Source: Leptodactylus fallax
Taxonomy: Eukaryota; Chordata; Amphibia; Anura; Leptodactylidae
Reading direction: 5' to 3'
Assembly (NCBI GenBank): GCA_947044405.1
Contig: CAMRHE010000076.1
Location: 6,554,001-6,618,000 of the forward strand
DNA: 64,000 nucleotides
A program made the position numbers and the translations under genes. Below the pieces are notes generated by a model. The model was not told the DNA's origin. It did no database searches and was given only the letters and a program-made list of their open reading frames with translations. The first letter of the stretch is position 1. Every line of letters begins with the position of its first letter. This document shows, in pieces, positions 1 to 10,312 of this stretch.

Positions 1-354
1 CATTTTTTTTTAATGTTACATCTAAATTCTAGGACATTGGCACATGATACTGACAGTAAGAGACCCTGTTACAAATTTCTGTTGAGGCTCAGGAGCTTCA
101 AGATATGACTTTACCCTAAGCTGTTTATCCAACCTTTATCCAACCACATCCAATTTTAGATTCTAGTCATTTTATGGAATTTGTTAGTTTGTCCACTCTA
201 GCATTATTAATTTTTCACTGTTTTCAAGGAACATAAATTTTAAAAAGTGAATATTTTCTACTACAAATTAATAGTGAGAGATAGAAAAGGAGGACATGAT
301 AGATAGAGACATAGATAGATAGATAGATAGATAGATATGAAGATGATTTAAATA
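1..354. repeat. AT-rich unique DNA with a GATA microsatellite
   Basis: This is AT-rich sequence with no gene signal. A short GATA/GACA-type microsatellite lies at about 297-341. The minus-strand open frame over it is only the translated repeat (SIYL periodicity) and is not a gene. Confidence 0.75.
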
Positions 355-545
355 ATAACTTTCTACAATTCTTATGCAGACCTATTGTCTCCATGGCAAC
401 AGACAACAAACCAACATGTTTAGCCTGATCCTGCAGCTAACCCTTACATCTAGAAAACCTATTTCCTTTTAGGTGTCTGACTGTAGTCTGTTACCATGGA
501 ATTTCGTAGACATAGGAGTTGAAGAAATAAAAAATGACCAAGACC
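355..545. repeat. Dispersed repeat, copy 1
   Basis: The right part (about 476-540) carries GACTGTAGTCTGTTACCATG, which recurs at about 7886-7905 in the same orientation, followed in both places by an AT-rich stretch. An inverted, shorter version (CCATGGCAACAGACAAC) lies near 391-408, so the element may fold back. Family not recognised. Confidence 0.45.
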
Positions 546-1017
546 AGTTGTAAAGATTCTACTTAACTTGCCTGGATTCAGCACCATTCCTGTCTTTGGC
601 TGCTGTCCTGCTGGTCCAGGTCACTGCTTTACCTGCACAGAGACCAAAACCTACAGTATATACAGATACAGCAAAGTTAACCTGACTTTCTGCAGAGTGA
701 TATCTTAACAACAATATCATTGAAAGTCATTGATACACCCAAGATAACATTCTGTGCTGCAGTGTTGCTACATATAGTGTAGAGCAGGTGTAGGCAACCT
801 TTTTTGTTAGGCGTGCCAATTTTAATTAAAAAATTAAAGACGAGGTACTCAGAGTGACGGTCAATAATTTTAAGCCTGACAACCCCTAAACTAAAGTCAT
901 ATACCACAAACCATAACACAGAAGCGCTGCCACAAGATGCTTTAGGACACATGCGTTTACTGCTATTTCCTGGGACGCTCCTGTACTTTCCAATTAGAAG
1001 CAATGAAAGTAATAATC

Positions 1018-1950
1018 ATAATAATAATAATCATCATCCTATAATAGTCCCACCATGGGGAAATTCAGTGTGTTACAGCAGCAAAGATAAACAATACAAA
1101 TACAAGATATACAAGAATGTTCCAAGATAGAGGCATTACTTTGATAGTAGACAGACAGATAAGAAGTAGCTGGGGGGGTATTCCCAGACAGAAAGATATT
1201 TCAGTTCTCTGTATGGAATGAACTCCACTTAGGTCAGTGTTGGTTGTACAGCCTAACCGCGGTGGGGAGGAAAGACTTCCGATAGCGCCCCTTCTCACAC
1301 CTAGGGTGGAGCAGTCGGTCACTGACAGTACTGCTCAGCGCGATCACAGTCTCATGCATGGGATGGGACTTCTTCTTCTGCATGGAGCTCACCACGGACA
1401 GTATCCTTCTGTCATCCACCACCTGCACTGGGTCCAGGGGGCTCCCCAGGACAGAGCTGGCCCTTCTAATCAGCTTGTCAAGTTTATTTCTGTCCCTGGT
1501 TGATATACTGCTCCCCCAGCAGGCCACTCCAAAGAAGATGGCTGATGCCACTACCGAGTTGAAAAAAGTCCTAAGAAGTGCCCCCTGGACTCCAAAGGCT
1601 CTCAGCTTCCTAAGCAGGTAGAGCCTGCTGTGGCCCTTCCTGTACAGGACCTCCATGTGACCTGCCCAGTCCAGCTTATTATTAAGGAGCAAACCCAGGT
1701 ACTTATAGGTGTTGACAATCTCTATGTCCGTCCCCAAGATGTCCACTGGTTTAGGAGGGCATCCGCATTTACAGAAGTCCACCACCATCTCCTTGGTCTT
1801 CCCCGCGTTAATCTTCAGGTGGTTCCGCTGGCACCAGTCCACAAAATCCCGGTTCAGTTCTCTGTACTCCCTGTCATCATCATCTGTGATGAGACCTACT
1901 ATTGCAGAGTCATCAGAATACTTCTGTAGGTAGCAGCTAGTACATGTGCA
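1018..1950 (-). mobile_element. L2-type LINE, 5'-truncated 3' end
   Basis: Read on the minus strand this is the 3' part of an L2-like non-LTR retrotransposon: the reverse transcriptase from the catalytic YSDD box onward, a stop codon, about 170 bp of 3' UTR, and a 3' end of the form TTTCCCCATGGTGGGACTAT followed by short ATT/ATG repeats. That 3' sequence style is typical of L2 elements in fish and amphibians. The 5' break lies near 1930-1955, just upstream of the YSDD box, so the endonuclease and most of the reverse transcriptase are missing. It sits inside the proposed hAT element. Confidence 0.8.
1234..1950 (-). pseudogene. L2 LINE reverse transcriptase C-terminal fragment
   Basis: The open minus-strand frame encodes about 235 residues of L2/CR1-type ORF2. 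In order: catalytic box YSDDSAIVG, then DFVDWCQRNHLKIN, GKTKEMVVDF, YKYLGLLLNNKLDW, RLYLLRKLRAFGV, a CWG motif, a run of basic residues, and a C-terminal end RLYNQH before TGA. The frame is unbroken, suggesting fairly recent insertion. It lacks the endonuclease and the N-terminal reverse-transcriptase motifs, so it cannot transpose. The first ATG of the open frame lies outside recognisable LINE sequence. L2 identity is from family knowledge; a Rex1 or CR1 relative is possible. Confidence 0.8.
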
Positions 1951-2089
1951 TCCCGCAATTAGTGGTAAATGTAAGTGTCCAGGAGTACCGTATGGCAGCA
2001 TCCTTATTGTGAAAACACACTATGTATCTGGATGCAGCTATATTCTTAGGCCACTGGAACTTTTAAGTCGATGTAAAACTGCATTCACA

Positions 2090-2412
2090 GAATAATGTCC
2101 CATAGCAGCCTCTGCACACGTTATTATGTCCCATAGCAGACTCTGCACATGGTATTATATCCCATAGCGGCCCCTGTACACGGTATTATGTCTCATAGTG
2201 GCCCCTGCACACGGTATTATGTCTCATAGCATCCCCTGCACATGGTATAAGGTCTCATATACGGCCCCTGCACATGGTATTATATCCCATAGCGGCCCCT
2301 GCACACGGTATTACTGTATATCCCATAGTGGCATCTGCACACGGTATTATGTCTGACAGCAGCCCCTGCACATGGTATTATGTCCCATAGTGGCCCCTGC
2401 ACACAGTATAAT
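2090..2412. repeat. 31-bp minisatellite, about 10 units
   Basis: The core CCCCTGCACA..GTATTATGT recurs at 2111, 2142, 2173, 2204, 2235, 2267, 2298, 2334, 2365 and 2396. Spacing is 31 bp except one 32-bp and one 36-bp step, the latter from a 5-bp insertion. Units differ at several positions, so the array is not freshly expanded. It lies between the L2 fragment and the fold-back module in the proposed hAT element. Confidence 0.9.
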
Positions 2413-2439
2413 ATTCCAACTTTTATAATATTCCAACTT

Positions 2440-2775
2440 TCGCCACTCACTAGTTATTTTTATACTGTGGGGTCTTCAGACCCCAGAGTATAATAAGTGG
2501 AGGGCCAAGAGACAGGCGCTTCTGCCTGAAGTCAGTGACCGCTGATTGGGTCTCAGGGGTTACGTTGCATCATTATGCATAATGACGCCAGACGTGACCC
2601 CTGAGGCCCTATCAGCAGTCGCTGACTTCAAGCAGAAGCACCTGCAGAGCACAGAGCTGCTGAGGAGCGCAGGGAAGGTGAGTAACATTGTTGTTTTATG
2701 TTTCATCACCTCTCCTGAGCCTTCGTTCATTGTACTCTGGGGTCTGAAGAGACCCCCCACAGTATAATAATAGTA
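2440..2775. mobile_element. Fold-back module of the TATTATAC-GGGGTC MITE family
   Basis: Two inverted palindromic modules (about 2461-2495 and 2730-2772) of the form ..CTGGGGTCTNNAGACCCC..GAGTATAATA flank a central inverted repeat at 2529-2630. GAAGTCAGTGACCGCTGATT on the left pairs with AGCAGTCGCTGACTTC on the right, and GGGTCTCAGGGGT pairs with ACCCCTGAGGCCC. The same palindromic modules occur in the TA-flanked MITEs elsewhere in this window. The typical outer GAGATGAGC ends are not clear here. Confidence 0.6.
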
Positions 2776-2993
2776 GTTTAGTTTTGGCCGTGTTTGTTCC
2801 GATCAAAACAGATGGGCGAGGACTCGGGCTGCCCGTGCCAGGGAAATAAACCTTGCGTGCCACTCTTGTCACGCGTGCCGAGCCCTGGTTTAGAGACATA
2901 TATGGCAAAAAAATCATGTCTGGAAAAGATGGTCATCTTGTGACACACATCTGGACATACCTAGATAAGAGGAAAGATAAGGGAGGATACATC

Positions 2994-3044
2994 TGTAGAT
3001 AGATAGATAGATAGATAGATAGATGAGATAGATGGATATGATAT

Positions 3045-3093
<49 letters not shown>
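2994..3093. repeat. GATA microsatellite
   Basis: About 100 bp of GATA repeats, interrupted once near 3025-3045. Confidence 0.95.
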
Positions 3094-3097
<4 letters not shown>

Positions 3098-3794
3098 GTA
3101 AATTTACTAAATTCCCGTGTCGTGATGTCAGCTTATTTTAGGTTTATACCACTTGAAACATTTGTCTTGACTTTTGCAATGCTTTTATCTTTTTGGATGT
3201 CATGCACCAACAAACATGAAAGAGGCTTTGATGATAACAAAGGCTTCATGTCTTAATTTTAGAAAAAAAGTCTTGAGCCGTGTAAAGTAGATAACGTCCC
3301 TGGTTATACATTGTCTGGATTTTATTTTCATAACACTGGTGGAAAAATGAATTCCTCGTCCACGTTCTGCGAGGCTGAAAACTGTTAATCTCAGAAGACT
3401 TTTCTGCTGATAATTCCAAGGTTCAAATTAAAAATTGACGAAAGACTTAAGATCTGCACACAATGGTCATTATGTGCTCGTTCCCTATCAACAAATATAA
3501 TCATTTAAGTCCTCACAACCCTGCAGTGCTTTACAATGTGCTGATTCCATCTTTTTTGTTGCCAACTTGTTTTTCTTTTTCTAACTTTTGTGTTTCGCAC
3601 TACACAGATGGCGTTGTTTGTGTTCTCTTTGTTCTACAATTGTATTCATTGTGCATGGTCAATATAAAGAATCCTAAGTACTGATATACAGTGGGTAGAT
3701 GTTCACTTCCAAGTGGATAATTAATACATGTTTTTAGCTGGAAATCGTTTGAACTGTAGGCTATAGGCTCTTAAAGCAATATAGGTTATATGAT
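3094..3794. other. No recognisable feature
   Basis: AT-rich sequence without repeats or coding signal that I can identify. The open frame at 3463-3684 has no recognisable motif and unremarkable composition. Confidence 0.5.
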
Positions 3795-3795
3795 A

Positions 3796-4170
3796 CACAA
3801 TAATCCAGCCCTGCAGATAGATAGGTTAGGGTCACCAGAACCCAGCATATCAATCCAGCTCTACAGATAGATAGGTTAGGGTCACCTGAATCAAGTGGTG
3901 TTTTTCCCTTGTAAATCTATGCTTCCATTGATAAAATATCACTGTTTTTGACAATATGCAAATGAGCTCTTTGGAGCAACAAGGACATTGCCTCTTTCCT
4001 CTTTGGAGCCATGGCTACACCCTTGTTGCTTCAAAGAGCTTATTGCATATTGGCAAAAATAGTGATATCTTGGCACCCATTCACAAGGGTAAAACACCAC
4101 TTGAATCAGGTGCCCTAACCAATCCACAGGGCTGGGTTGATGCTGATTTCTGGTGACAGACTCCCTTTAA
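3796..4170. mobile_element. TTAA-ended fold-back MITE with internal 50-bp units
   Basis: The right end is CTGGTGACAGACTCCCTTTAA. The interior is an inverted repeat: CACTGTTTTTGACAATATGC and CTCTTTGGAGCAACAAGG on the left pair with CTTGTTGCTTCAAAGAG, GCATATTGGC and AGTGATATCTTGG on the right. Two 50-bp units containing GATAGGTTAGGGTCACC stand at the left side. Related copies lie at about 27880-28016 and 43630-44190. The outer left end is not clear. Confidence 0.7.
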
Positions 4171-5079
4171 GTTGGTCATATACATGATAGTAATGTCAGC
4201 TGATACTACACATGATAGTAAAGTCAGTGGAAAAACGCTTATTCCACCAGTAGGGCTGACTATCTAATATGTATGGGTTTCTCCCGACTTTCCCAAAGTA
4301 GAGATGTTGGGAAGAGGTGCATCAGGCAGTTTGATTTTTGGTTTCCTCTCCCGACTGAAAACACATGAATTCATGGGAAATAGCTGTCAGCTACATATAT
4401 GTTTGTTTAGATTGTTTCTTGCCTTCACAATCTATTTTTGCATGCATGAAAATTATTCATAATTTTCATGAAGTTAAGGGGTTCAGTATAAATCAATATT
4501 TTTATACTAAGACCCCCATGCCCCCCCTCCAACTTTCTAATATATGTTTATTATACATATAGTATATTTAGACAGTAATATATGTAGGTCATGTGACCAG
4601 CATATATTACATTTTTAACCTTTCTGCTGATGTAACGAGTCATCGGTATAATCCATATCCTGACCCGTTATGTCAGGAAAAATGCCTCGCCCCCGCTACC
4701 CCCTTTGTACTTACCTCTTCCTCTAGACCCGGGCAGACGCGTCATCCCCGCCTCTCCTCTTTCTTGTGGGCGGCCCCCCACACATGCGCAATAGTGCTGG
4801 GAAACCACACACTGTACTTACCTGTCTTCTCTTCCTTTCCAGACCAGAGTGGAGCTGTGATGTCACTTCTGGAAGTGACGTCACGCACGGCTCCACGAAG
4901 AAGTGCCCCTTGCTACACCGGCATCAGAGGGAAGGCTGGGGGAGATGCCAATTTGCACATGGGCATGGACAATAGCCGGCAGTCTCCTCCACTAACAGAC
5001 CTTTTTTGAAAAAAAAATTTGTTCCTTTTCTTTTTTGTATTTTGGGAACTATATTTTGGGAACTGTATTTTGCCATATT
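4171..5079. other. Intergenic, with possible old MITE and GC-rich patch
   Basis: Positions 4171-4360 resemble an old dispersed repeat (GGTCATATACATGATAG near the left and GTTTCTCCCGACTTTCCC further in). Positions 4620-4980 are more GC-rich than the surroundings. The open frames there (4593-5009 and 4766-4975) have no family motif and I do not call them genes. Confidence 0.35.
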
Positions 5080-5210
5080 TAGAGTTATAGTAGAAAGGAA
5101 TTCATCCACTAATATGGAGTAATTGGCACCTCTGTGATAGAGGTTTTTGCCTTTCTCTGGATCATTACATGCTGAATTTCTTTTAACCTTGTCTACTATA
5201 CTATGTAATT
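5080..5210 (+). mobile_element. CR1 LINE 3' tail fragment
   Basis: TTTTTGCCTTTCTCTGGATCA followed by ..ACTATACTATGTAATTA matches the 3' end layout of the CR1 element that finishes near 62409 (TTTTTGCCTTTTTCTGGATCA ... GTTACTATGTA). Only the last ~130 bp are present, consistent with 5' truncation. Confidence 0.55.
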
Positions 5211-5321
5211 ATTTGGAACTACAGTATGTAAAGCTCCTTGTATTGTAGTATATCACAATGGATGTGAATGGATTTGACTTAGGACTTTAGGATGCCTAAA
5301 GTTTTGTCTAAATGGTTCCTT

Positions 5322-5985
5322 GTGGAGATGGGCGAACCTCTCAGGATTTGTTTTGTTTTGGGTGGCTCGAGTCTCAAATTTGTTTCAGGTTGAACAAATT
5401 CGGTATGAACCACACCTTAAAATGGCTTAAAACATAGTGTTTAACACTCTCAGGGCTCCTAGGAACCTATCTATAAAACATAGTGTATGACACTGTCAGG
5501 GCTCCTAGGAACCTATCTACAAAACGTAGTGTAGAATACTGTCAGGGCTCCTAGGAACCTATCTATAAAACATAGTGTAGAATACTGTTAGGGCTCCTAG
5601 GAACCTATCTATAAAACATAGTGTAGAACACTGTCAGGGCTCCTAGGAACCTATCTATAAAACATAGTGTATGACACTGTCAGGGCTCCTAGGAACCTAT
5701 CTACAAAACGTAGTGTAGAATACTGTCAGGGCTCCTAGGAACCTATCTATCTAGCTCTCTAAGGCAAACACAGCCAAAGTTATGTCAAAGTTAAAGTGAC
5801 ATTATTATACTTTGGGATGTCTTTAGACCCCAGAATATAATAGGTTGAGACCCTGGGGAGGTGTAAAATATTTAAAAAAAAATTCATACTCACCTTCCGT
5901 TACCTCTTTTGAGCCTTCTCATGGTGTCTGGTGCTCTCTCTCCACCTCCTCGGCAACGTCTGGAGCTCTTCTGCAGCTAAGTCCT
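5322..5985. mobile_element. TA-type GAGATGAGC MITE, expanded by a minisatellite
   Basis: The left end GGAGATGGGCGAACCTC matches the family terminus. The palindromic module TATTATACTTTGGGATGTCTTTAGACCCCAGAATATAATAGG lies at about 5803-5845, followed by the usual interior (ACTCACCTTCCGTTACCTCTT). The right terminus is missing. Between head and palindrome sits the 46-bp minisatellite, absent from the copy at 45062. Confidence 0.6.
5430..5755. repeat. 46-bp minisatellite, about 7 units
   Basis: CAGGGCTCCTAGGAACCTAT begins at 5451, 5497, 5543, 5589 (one change, TAGGG), 5635, 5681 and 5727, with exact 46-bp spacing. Variant order in the spacer is a-b-c-d-a-b (a: CATAGTGTATGACACTGT; b: CGTAGTGTAGAATACTGT), suggesting a partly duplicated 184-bp block. 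Confidence 0.95.
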
Positions 5986-7799
5986 GAATTAGGAAGGTTG
6001 AGAGACACCAAAGGGACAGTCTTTGATGTGGTCAATAGACAATAAATAGGTCAGGGCAGGCAGAGTTCACTCATTATGGTATACAAGCAATAACTCAGGG
6101 CAGGTGGATAAAAAACCAAGGTCAAAACACAGGTAATCAGGAAACACAGTAGCAGAACATTTTCAAAAGAACTATCACACTAGGAACCTTTTTGTTCAGG
6201 CACATACAGGTGATTGGCTGGGATCAGCAAGGTTTACAGGTTCTTTAAAGGGCCAGAGCATCTTACAGGCAAGAACTGGCCCTGAAAAATATTGTGGTAG
6301 GCAGAGAAGAATGCTGAAAAGCACAGCCAGAGGGCTCCAAATGGTGGAAAGAAAAAGGGTCTCTTTTGATATTTCACTATTGACTTTTTAAGGTTTTGTA
6401 GATTTTTTTTTTTATTATTTGTAGCAGTTTTCCCAGGTTTTCCATGTTTTGTTAATACATTACATTTAGAACAAAAACTACTAGCGAGCATAAAGACTAC
6501 CACAGGGTCATTGTCAATAATTGTTTTTTTACTTTTCATAATCTTGCAGAGTTTGTGAAAAAGCAAGAAAATTGATGAGTAAGCAGGACTCCCCGTCAGA
6601 TCTGAACCTCCGAGACAAGGTAATGCCATACTGCAATTCTGCCTGAATGCTAATTGTATAGATTTCTGCAAAAGCCATTTGAAATAATAGCAGTAAGCTC
6701 TAACAACGGTTATAATTGTGAGGAATCCCACAAGCATAAACTTGGTTTAATACAGAGGCTTTGTATGTTTGACTCCAATAAGTCTCACAATAATGGCTGA
6801 ATATCTTGTAAAATTACTTCGGAATTTCAAATATTCCTATAATCTTCTATTTTACTGCAAAAGTATTATTTTCCTTTTTTCTTTTCTTAGAAAACTGCCC
6901 ACAATACAAATGGAAGATAAGATTCCTGGAGATTTAAGATTCTTGACAATATCCCTATCTATAAAACTTTTGATGTACATTAAAGGTTAATGTGTACCTC
7001 AAGTAAAAAATAAAAACTCCTTAGTGCTCGTAGATACTCATGTGCAAGGCTTTAGTTGAGCTTTCCCTTCAAAGCTCAGACATGTATACTGCAGACACAT
7101 TCTTCTTTCTAAAGCTGACCAAACACTTTATTGTATTAGCCAAATGCTTGTTCGGCTCACAGCTATCCCTCATGAATTCCCTTCTCTTAACTATACACAT
7201 GCAAGCTCAGCTAATCATACATGTGTCCGCCCCCTCCGGACACCTCTGAAGTTTGTATATCACCCTGAGAACAAAAGGATTGGGCATGTTGAAATTCAAC
7301 AACCTTTTTGAAAATTCAGGATGCCCGCATACACATTAGCCAGTCCCACCGTCATAAAGCTGTTATCATTGACTAATATGTTATCATGGAGTTGTAGCCC
7401 AGTCATGGTCATACTGTCTGCAATCCTGCATGTTCACATTTGGCTTGCCATGCATTTCCGTCTCACATTGCAAAAGATAAATTGCCAATGCTGCTGTGAT
7501 CACAGGACATTATTAACTAGAAAGTTCTATAGACACACAAACAGCTTGTAACTCCCTGTTTATAGACCACAAAACAGATGGGGCTTGTTTAAGTTAGCGC
7601 TACTGTACACAACTGGGAACAAATCCTCAGCCCTATACTCATGCTTTACATGGATAAAAACATAAATTACTTGTATATCGCTGTAATCTATGCAATACAT
7701 TTCCATTATCTAAATGCACATAAAATGAAAAAAAAAAAACATTGCAATGTAAAACATAACAATGTGTATTCATGGTAACAAAAAACAAACAAACCCTCT
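5986..7799. other. Intergenic, mostly unrecognised
   Basis: Positions 6000-6180 contain TCAGGGCAGG units resembling repeats often seen near frog LTR retrotransposons, weakly supported. Positions 7258-7370 resemble the GCATACACATTAG repeat family also near 13718. The rest is AT-rich; the minus open frame at 6234-6737 has no recognisable domain. Confidence 0.4.
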
Positions 7800-7945
7800 G
7801 TAGTCTGATTATGCAGTTATAGTTTTTCTATTTAACTTCTACTTTTAGCTGAACTACTGAATGTAGGGGGCAAATGGAAAGCAGTGACTGTAGTCTGTTA
7901 CCATGGAAATGCATAAATATAGAAAGTGGAGATAAAAACATTTTT
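7800..7945. repeat. Dispersed repeat, copy 2
   Basis: Shares GACTGTAGTCTGTTACCATG and adjoining bases with the repeat at 476-540, in the same orientation. Family unknown. Confidence 0.45.
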
Positions 7946-7989
7946 TTTTTAAATGAAGGCTTATTGCATAGATGTTACACACCTCACCT

Positions 7990-8485
7990 AATTCCGTCAC
8001 TGCATCCTGGCTAGCATTCATCAATTCTGCCTAGCAACCAGATGCTTCTTCCTTTCCTGTTCTAACTGCTGCCCCTTACTAGTTTGGTTGCACTCATAGT
8101 GGCGTCATGTTGCCAAAGTAACCAGAGCCTAAAAGTGATGTCTGGTATGGAAGTCTATTTCAAGAAGGATGCTTTGCTGGCAATTGAGGTCCATTCCAAC
8201 ACCTTTCCTGGCTTCTGGTTCTTCTAGTTGACCCTGATCTTGACTTATCCTGATCTCATTCCTTCCTTGTCCTTTGGAATATCTGTCTGGGATCAGTTGT
8301 CCTACTCCTGGCTCTGAGTGTTTTCTATGTATCTGACTATGCTTCTAGCTCAACCTCTATCCTGTTTCTCTTGGTGTTGAGTCTTGGCCCTATTTCTCAC
8401 CACATCACTGTTGCATGAGAGCTGCTACTGTTATCCATGACTATTTTGATAACCTGGTAATCTTCCTGTAGCAAAGTCTATATCT
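7990..8485. repeat. CT-rich dispersed repeat, copy 1
   Basis: A CT-rich, low-complexity-like tract made of words such as CCTGATCTTGACTT, CTCCTGGCTCTGAGT and TTGGCCCTA. Similar tracts occur at about 42560-43020 and 56200-56430. In frogs such tracts often belong to LTR-retrotransposon 3' regions; that attribution is inference. Confidence 0.4.
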
Positions 8486-9383
8486 CCTTTGAGGGAAATA
8501 AAGGGGTTTTCCAAGACATTTTTTTTTACAAATAGACAAAAAATGTGCTGAAATGAATTTTTCTAATTGACAACAAATAAAAATTTCCATTTACCATTTT
8601 GCAGAAATGTGTGAGCAACACAGTTTCTGTTAAAATCACTTCCTTACTTGTCCTGATCATGTGCCGTGCATTGTGCACATATCTTCAGTTGTTAGCTATA
8701 CCCACTGTGAGTGTGATGTCATTACTGATGAAAGCAGTATTTGTCTAAACTTTATTGATTGCCAGAGCAGCCAGGAAGAGGTGGGGGCTGGCCCTGATCA
8801 CCAGACAAGCTAGCACCTGGTTCACACATATGATCACAGCAGTGACTATAGGCAGCTGCAGCTTGTATGGTAGATAAACACATTTTTTATTTGTTTTATT
8901 TTTAACTATTCTAGCCTCTACCATGTCTCCATCAGACTGACATTCTTCTGTGAATGGTCGGAGGGTTTTATGGACACTGAGGGCTGGATGCATGGTAGAT
9001 GCATAGGTAGAGTGAAGGAGATGAGCAATATGTGCAAAAGATGTGAATGCTTTATCATTAGCATCATGCAGGGAAAACTGCATGCGTTTGTGAACAATAT
9101 ATGCAGTTTTTTAAAAAGCATGTGTGAGTTTCAAAAACGTGTTGCATTTTTTATTTTTTTCTGATAAAAACACGTGTTTTTTTTGGGCAAAACCACACTA
9201 TGTGAACACAGCCTTACTGGAAAGTGTTATATCATGGGACCAAATTGTGTGATTGTGCTTTACAGACATTCTCAGTCAATATACTGTATATACAGATACA
9301 CATGTATATTCTTATATACCCACATATACAGTACACATACAATTGAATATATGTAGGTAAATATGTATACAGAGATACATATG
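8486..9383. other. Intergenic with a possible TAAAGGGGTTTTCC MITE end
   Basis: AATAAAGGGGTTTTCCAAGAC at about 8500-8520 resembles the terminus of a common TTAA-type MITE; its mirror (GGAAAACCCCTTTAA) lies far away near 32430, so these are single ends of different copies. The remainder shows no supported feature. Confidence 0.4.
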
Positions 9384-9429
9384 TGCATATGTATATAGTG
9401 CATATATATATATATATATGATGCATATA
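9384..9429. repeat. AT microsatellite next to a Tc1 insertion
   Basis: Alternating TA/CATATG-like sequence with a pure (TA)n core at about 9403-9419, directly abutting the TA target of the Tc1 copy that starts at 9430. Confidence 0.85.
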
Positions 9430-10312
9430 CACACATGGACAAAATTGTTGGTACCCCCTTGTTTAATGAAAGAAAACCCACAAGGGTCACAGAAATAACT
9501 TGAATCTGACAAAAGTAATAATATATAAAAATTCTCTGAAAATGAAGAAATGAAAGTCAGACATTGCTTTTCAACCATGTTGCAACAGAATTTTTAACAA
9601 ACAAAACTCATGAAACAGGCCTGGACAGAAATGATGGTTCCCTTAACTTAATATTTTGTTGCACAACCTTTTGAGGCAATCCCTGCAATCAAACGATTCC
9701 TGTAACTGTCAATGAGACTTCTGCACCTCTCAGCAGGTATTTTGGCCGCTCCTCATGAGCAAACTGCTCCAGTTGTCTCGGGTGTGAAGGGTGCCTTTTC
9801 CAGACGGCATGTTTCACCTCCTTCCAAAGATGCTCAATAGGATTTAGGTCAGGGCTCATAGAAGGCCACTTCAGAATAATCCAATGTTTTCCTCTTAGCC
9901 ATTCTTGGGTGTTTTTAGCTGTGTGTTTTGGGTCATTATCCTGTTGCAAGACCCATGACCTGCGACTGAGACCAAGCTTTCTGACACTGGGCAGCACATT
10001 TCTCTCTAGAATCCCTTGATAGTCTTGAGATTTCATTGTACCCTGCACAGATTCAAGACACCCTGTTCCAGATGCAGCAAAGCAGCCCCAGAACATAACA
10101 AAGCCTCCTCAATGTTTCACAGTAGGGACAGTGTTCTTTTCAAGATATGCTTCATTTTTCCGTCTGTGAACATAGAGCTGATGTACCTTGCCAAAATTTC
10201 GATTTTTTTTTCTCATCTGTCCATAGGACATTCTCCCAGAAGCTTTGTGGCTTGTCAACATGTAGTTTGGAAAATTTCAGTTTTGTCAGATTCAAGTTAT
10301 TTCTGTGACCAT
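9430..10312 (-). mobile_element. Tc1-like element, copy 1, internally deleted and right-truncated
   Basis: The left terminus CACACATGGACAAAATTGTT follows a TA at 9428-9429. Coding is on the minus strand. The other inverted repeat survives only as GTCAGATTCAAGTTATTTCTGTGACC (read on plus at about 10285-10310), and the outer ~75 bp are missing. Between the subterminal GACAAAA and the codons for KLHVD the whole N-terminal DNA-binding half is absent, at nearly the same junction as in the copy at 40154-41087. Confidence 0.9.
9689..10270 (-). pseudogene. Tc1 transposase catalytic domain, broken (copy 1)
   Basis: Encodes the DDE domain of a Tc1-type transposase. Minus-strand motifs in order: KLHVDK, WTDE (first catalytic D), [25 protein letters not shown] (second D), then [11 protein letters not shown] (E, 34 residues after the second D). 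Breaks: a frameshift in the A-run just after WTDE and a TGA just before the GG-rich stretch preceding MFWGCF. The paired-like helix-turn-helix N-terminal domain is absent. Not expected to be active. Confidence 0.9.

Larger units (their letters stand above)
785..2887. mobile_element. Probable composite non-autonomous hAT element with nested repeats
   Basis: The left end reads CAGGTGTAGGCAACC. The right end read inward on the minus strand is CAGGGCTCGGCACGCG. The two share CAGG..T.GGCA, the usual style of hAT (Charlie-like) termini. The 8 bp outside the left end (777-784, GTGTAGAG) and right end (2888-2895, GTTTAGAG) match at 7 of 8 positions, as expected for an 8-bp hAT target-site duplication. 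No hAT transposase is visible. The interior holds an L2 fragment, a 31-bp minisatellite and a fold-back module. Alternatively, the left 110 bp is a separate short MITE, because a similar unit stands alone at 58793-58892. Confidence 0.5.

Noticed and set aside
1234..2001. A host gene of 255 residues
   Set aside because: The sequence is an L2 reverse-transcriptase fragment with a LINE 3' UTR. The first ATG lies in unrelated flank.
5430..5755. CRISPR-like regular repeats
   Set aside because: The whole 46-bp period is repeated, with no unique spacers. It is a minisatellite, and the surroundings are vertebrate transposons.
6234..6737. 167-residue minus-strand open frame
   Set aside because: Low-complexity Lys/Asn/Phe composition, no domain recognised and no supporting exon structure. 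Consistent with chance in AT-rich DNA.
7990..8485. A proline-rich or signal-peptide-like exon in the CT-rich tract
   Set aside because: No long frame is open, and the same CT-rich texture occurs at two other loci, so it is repeat.
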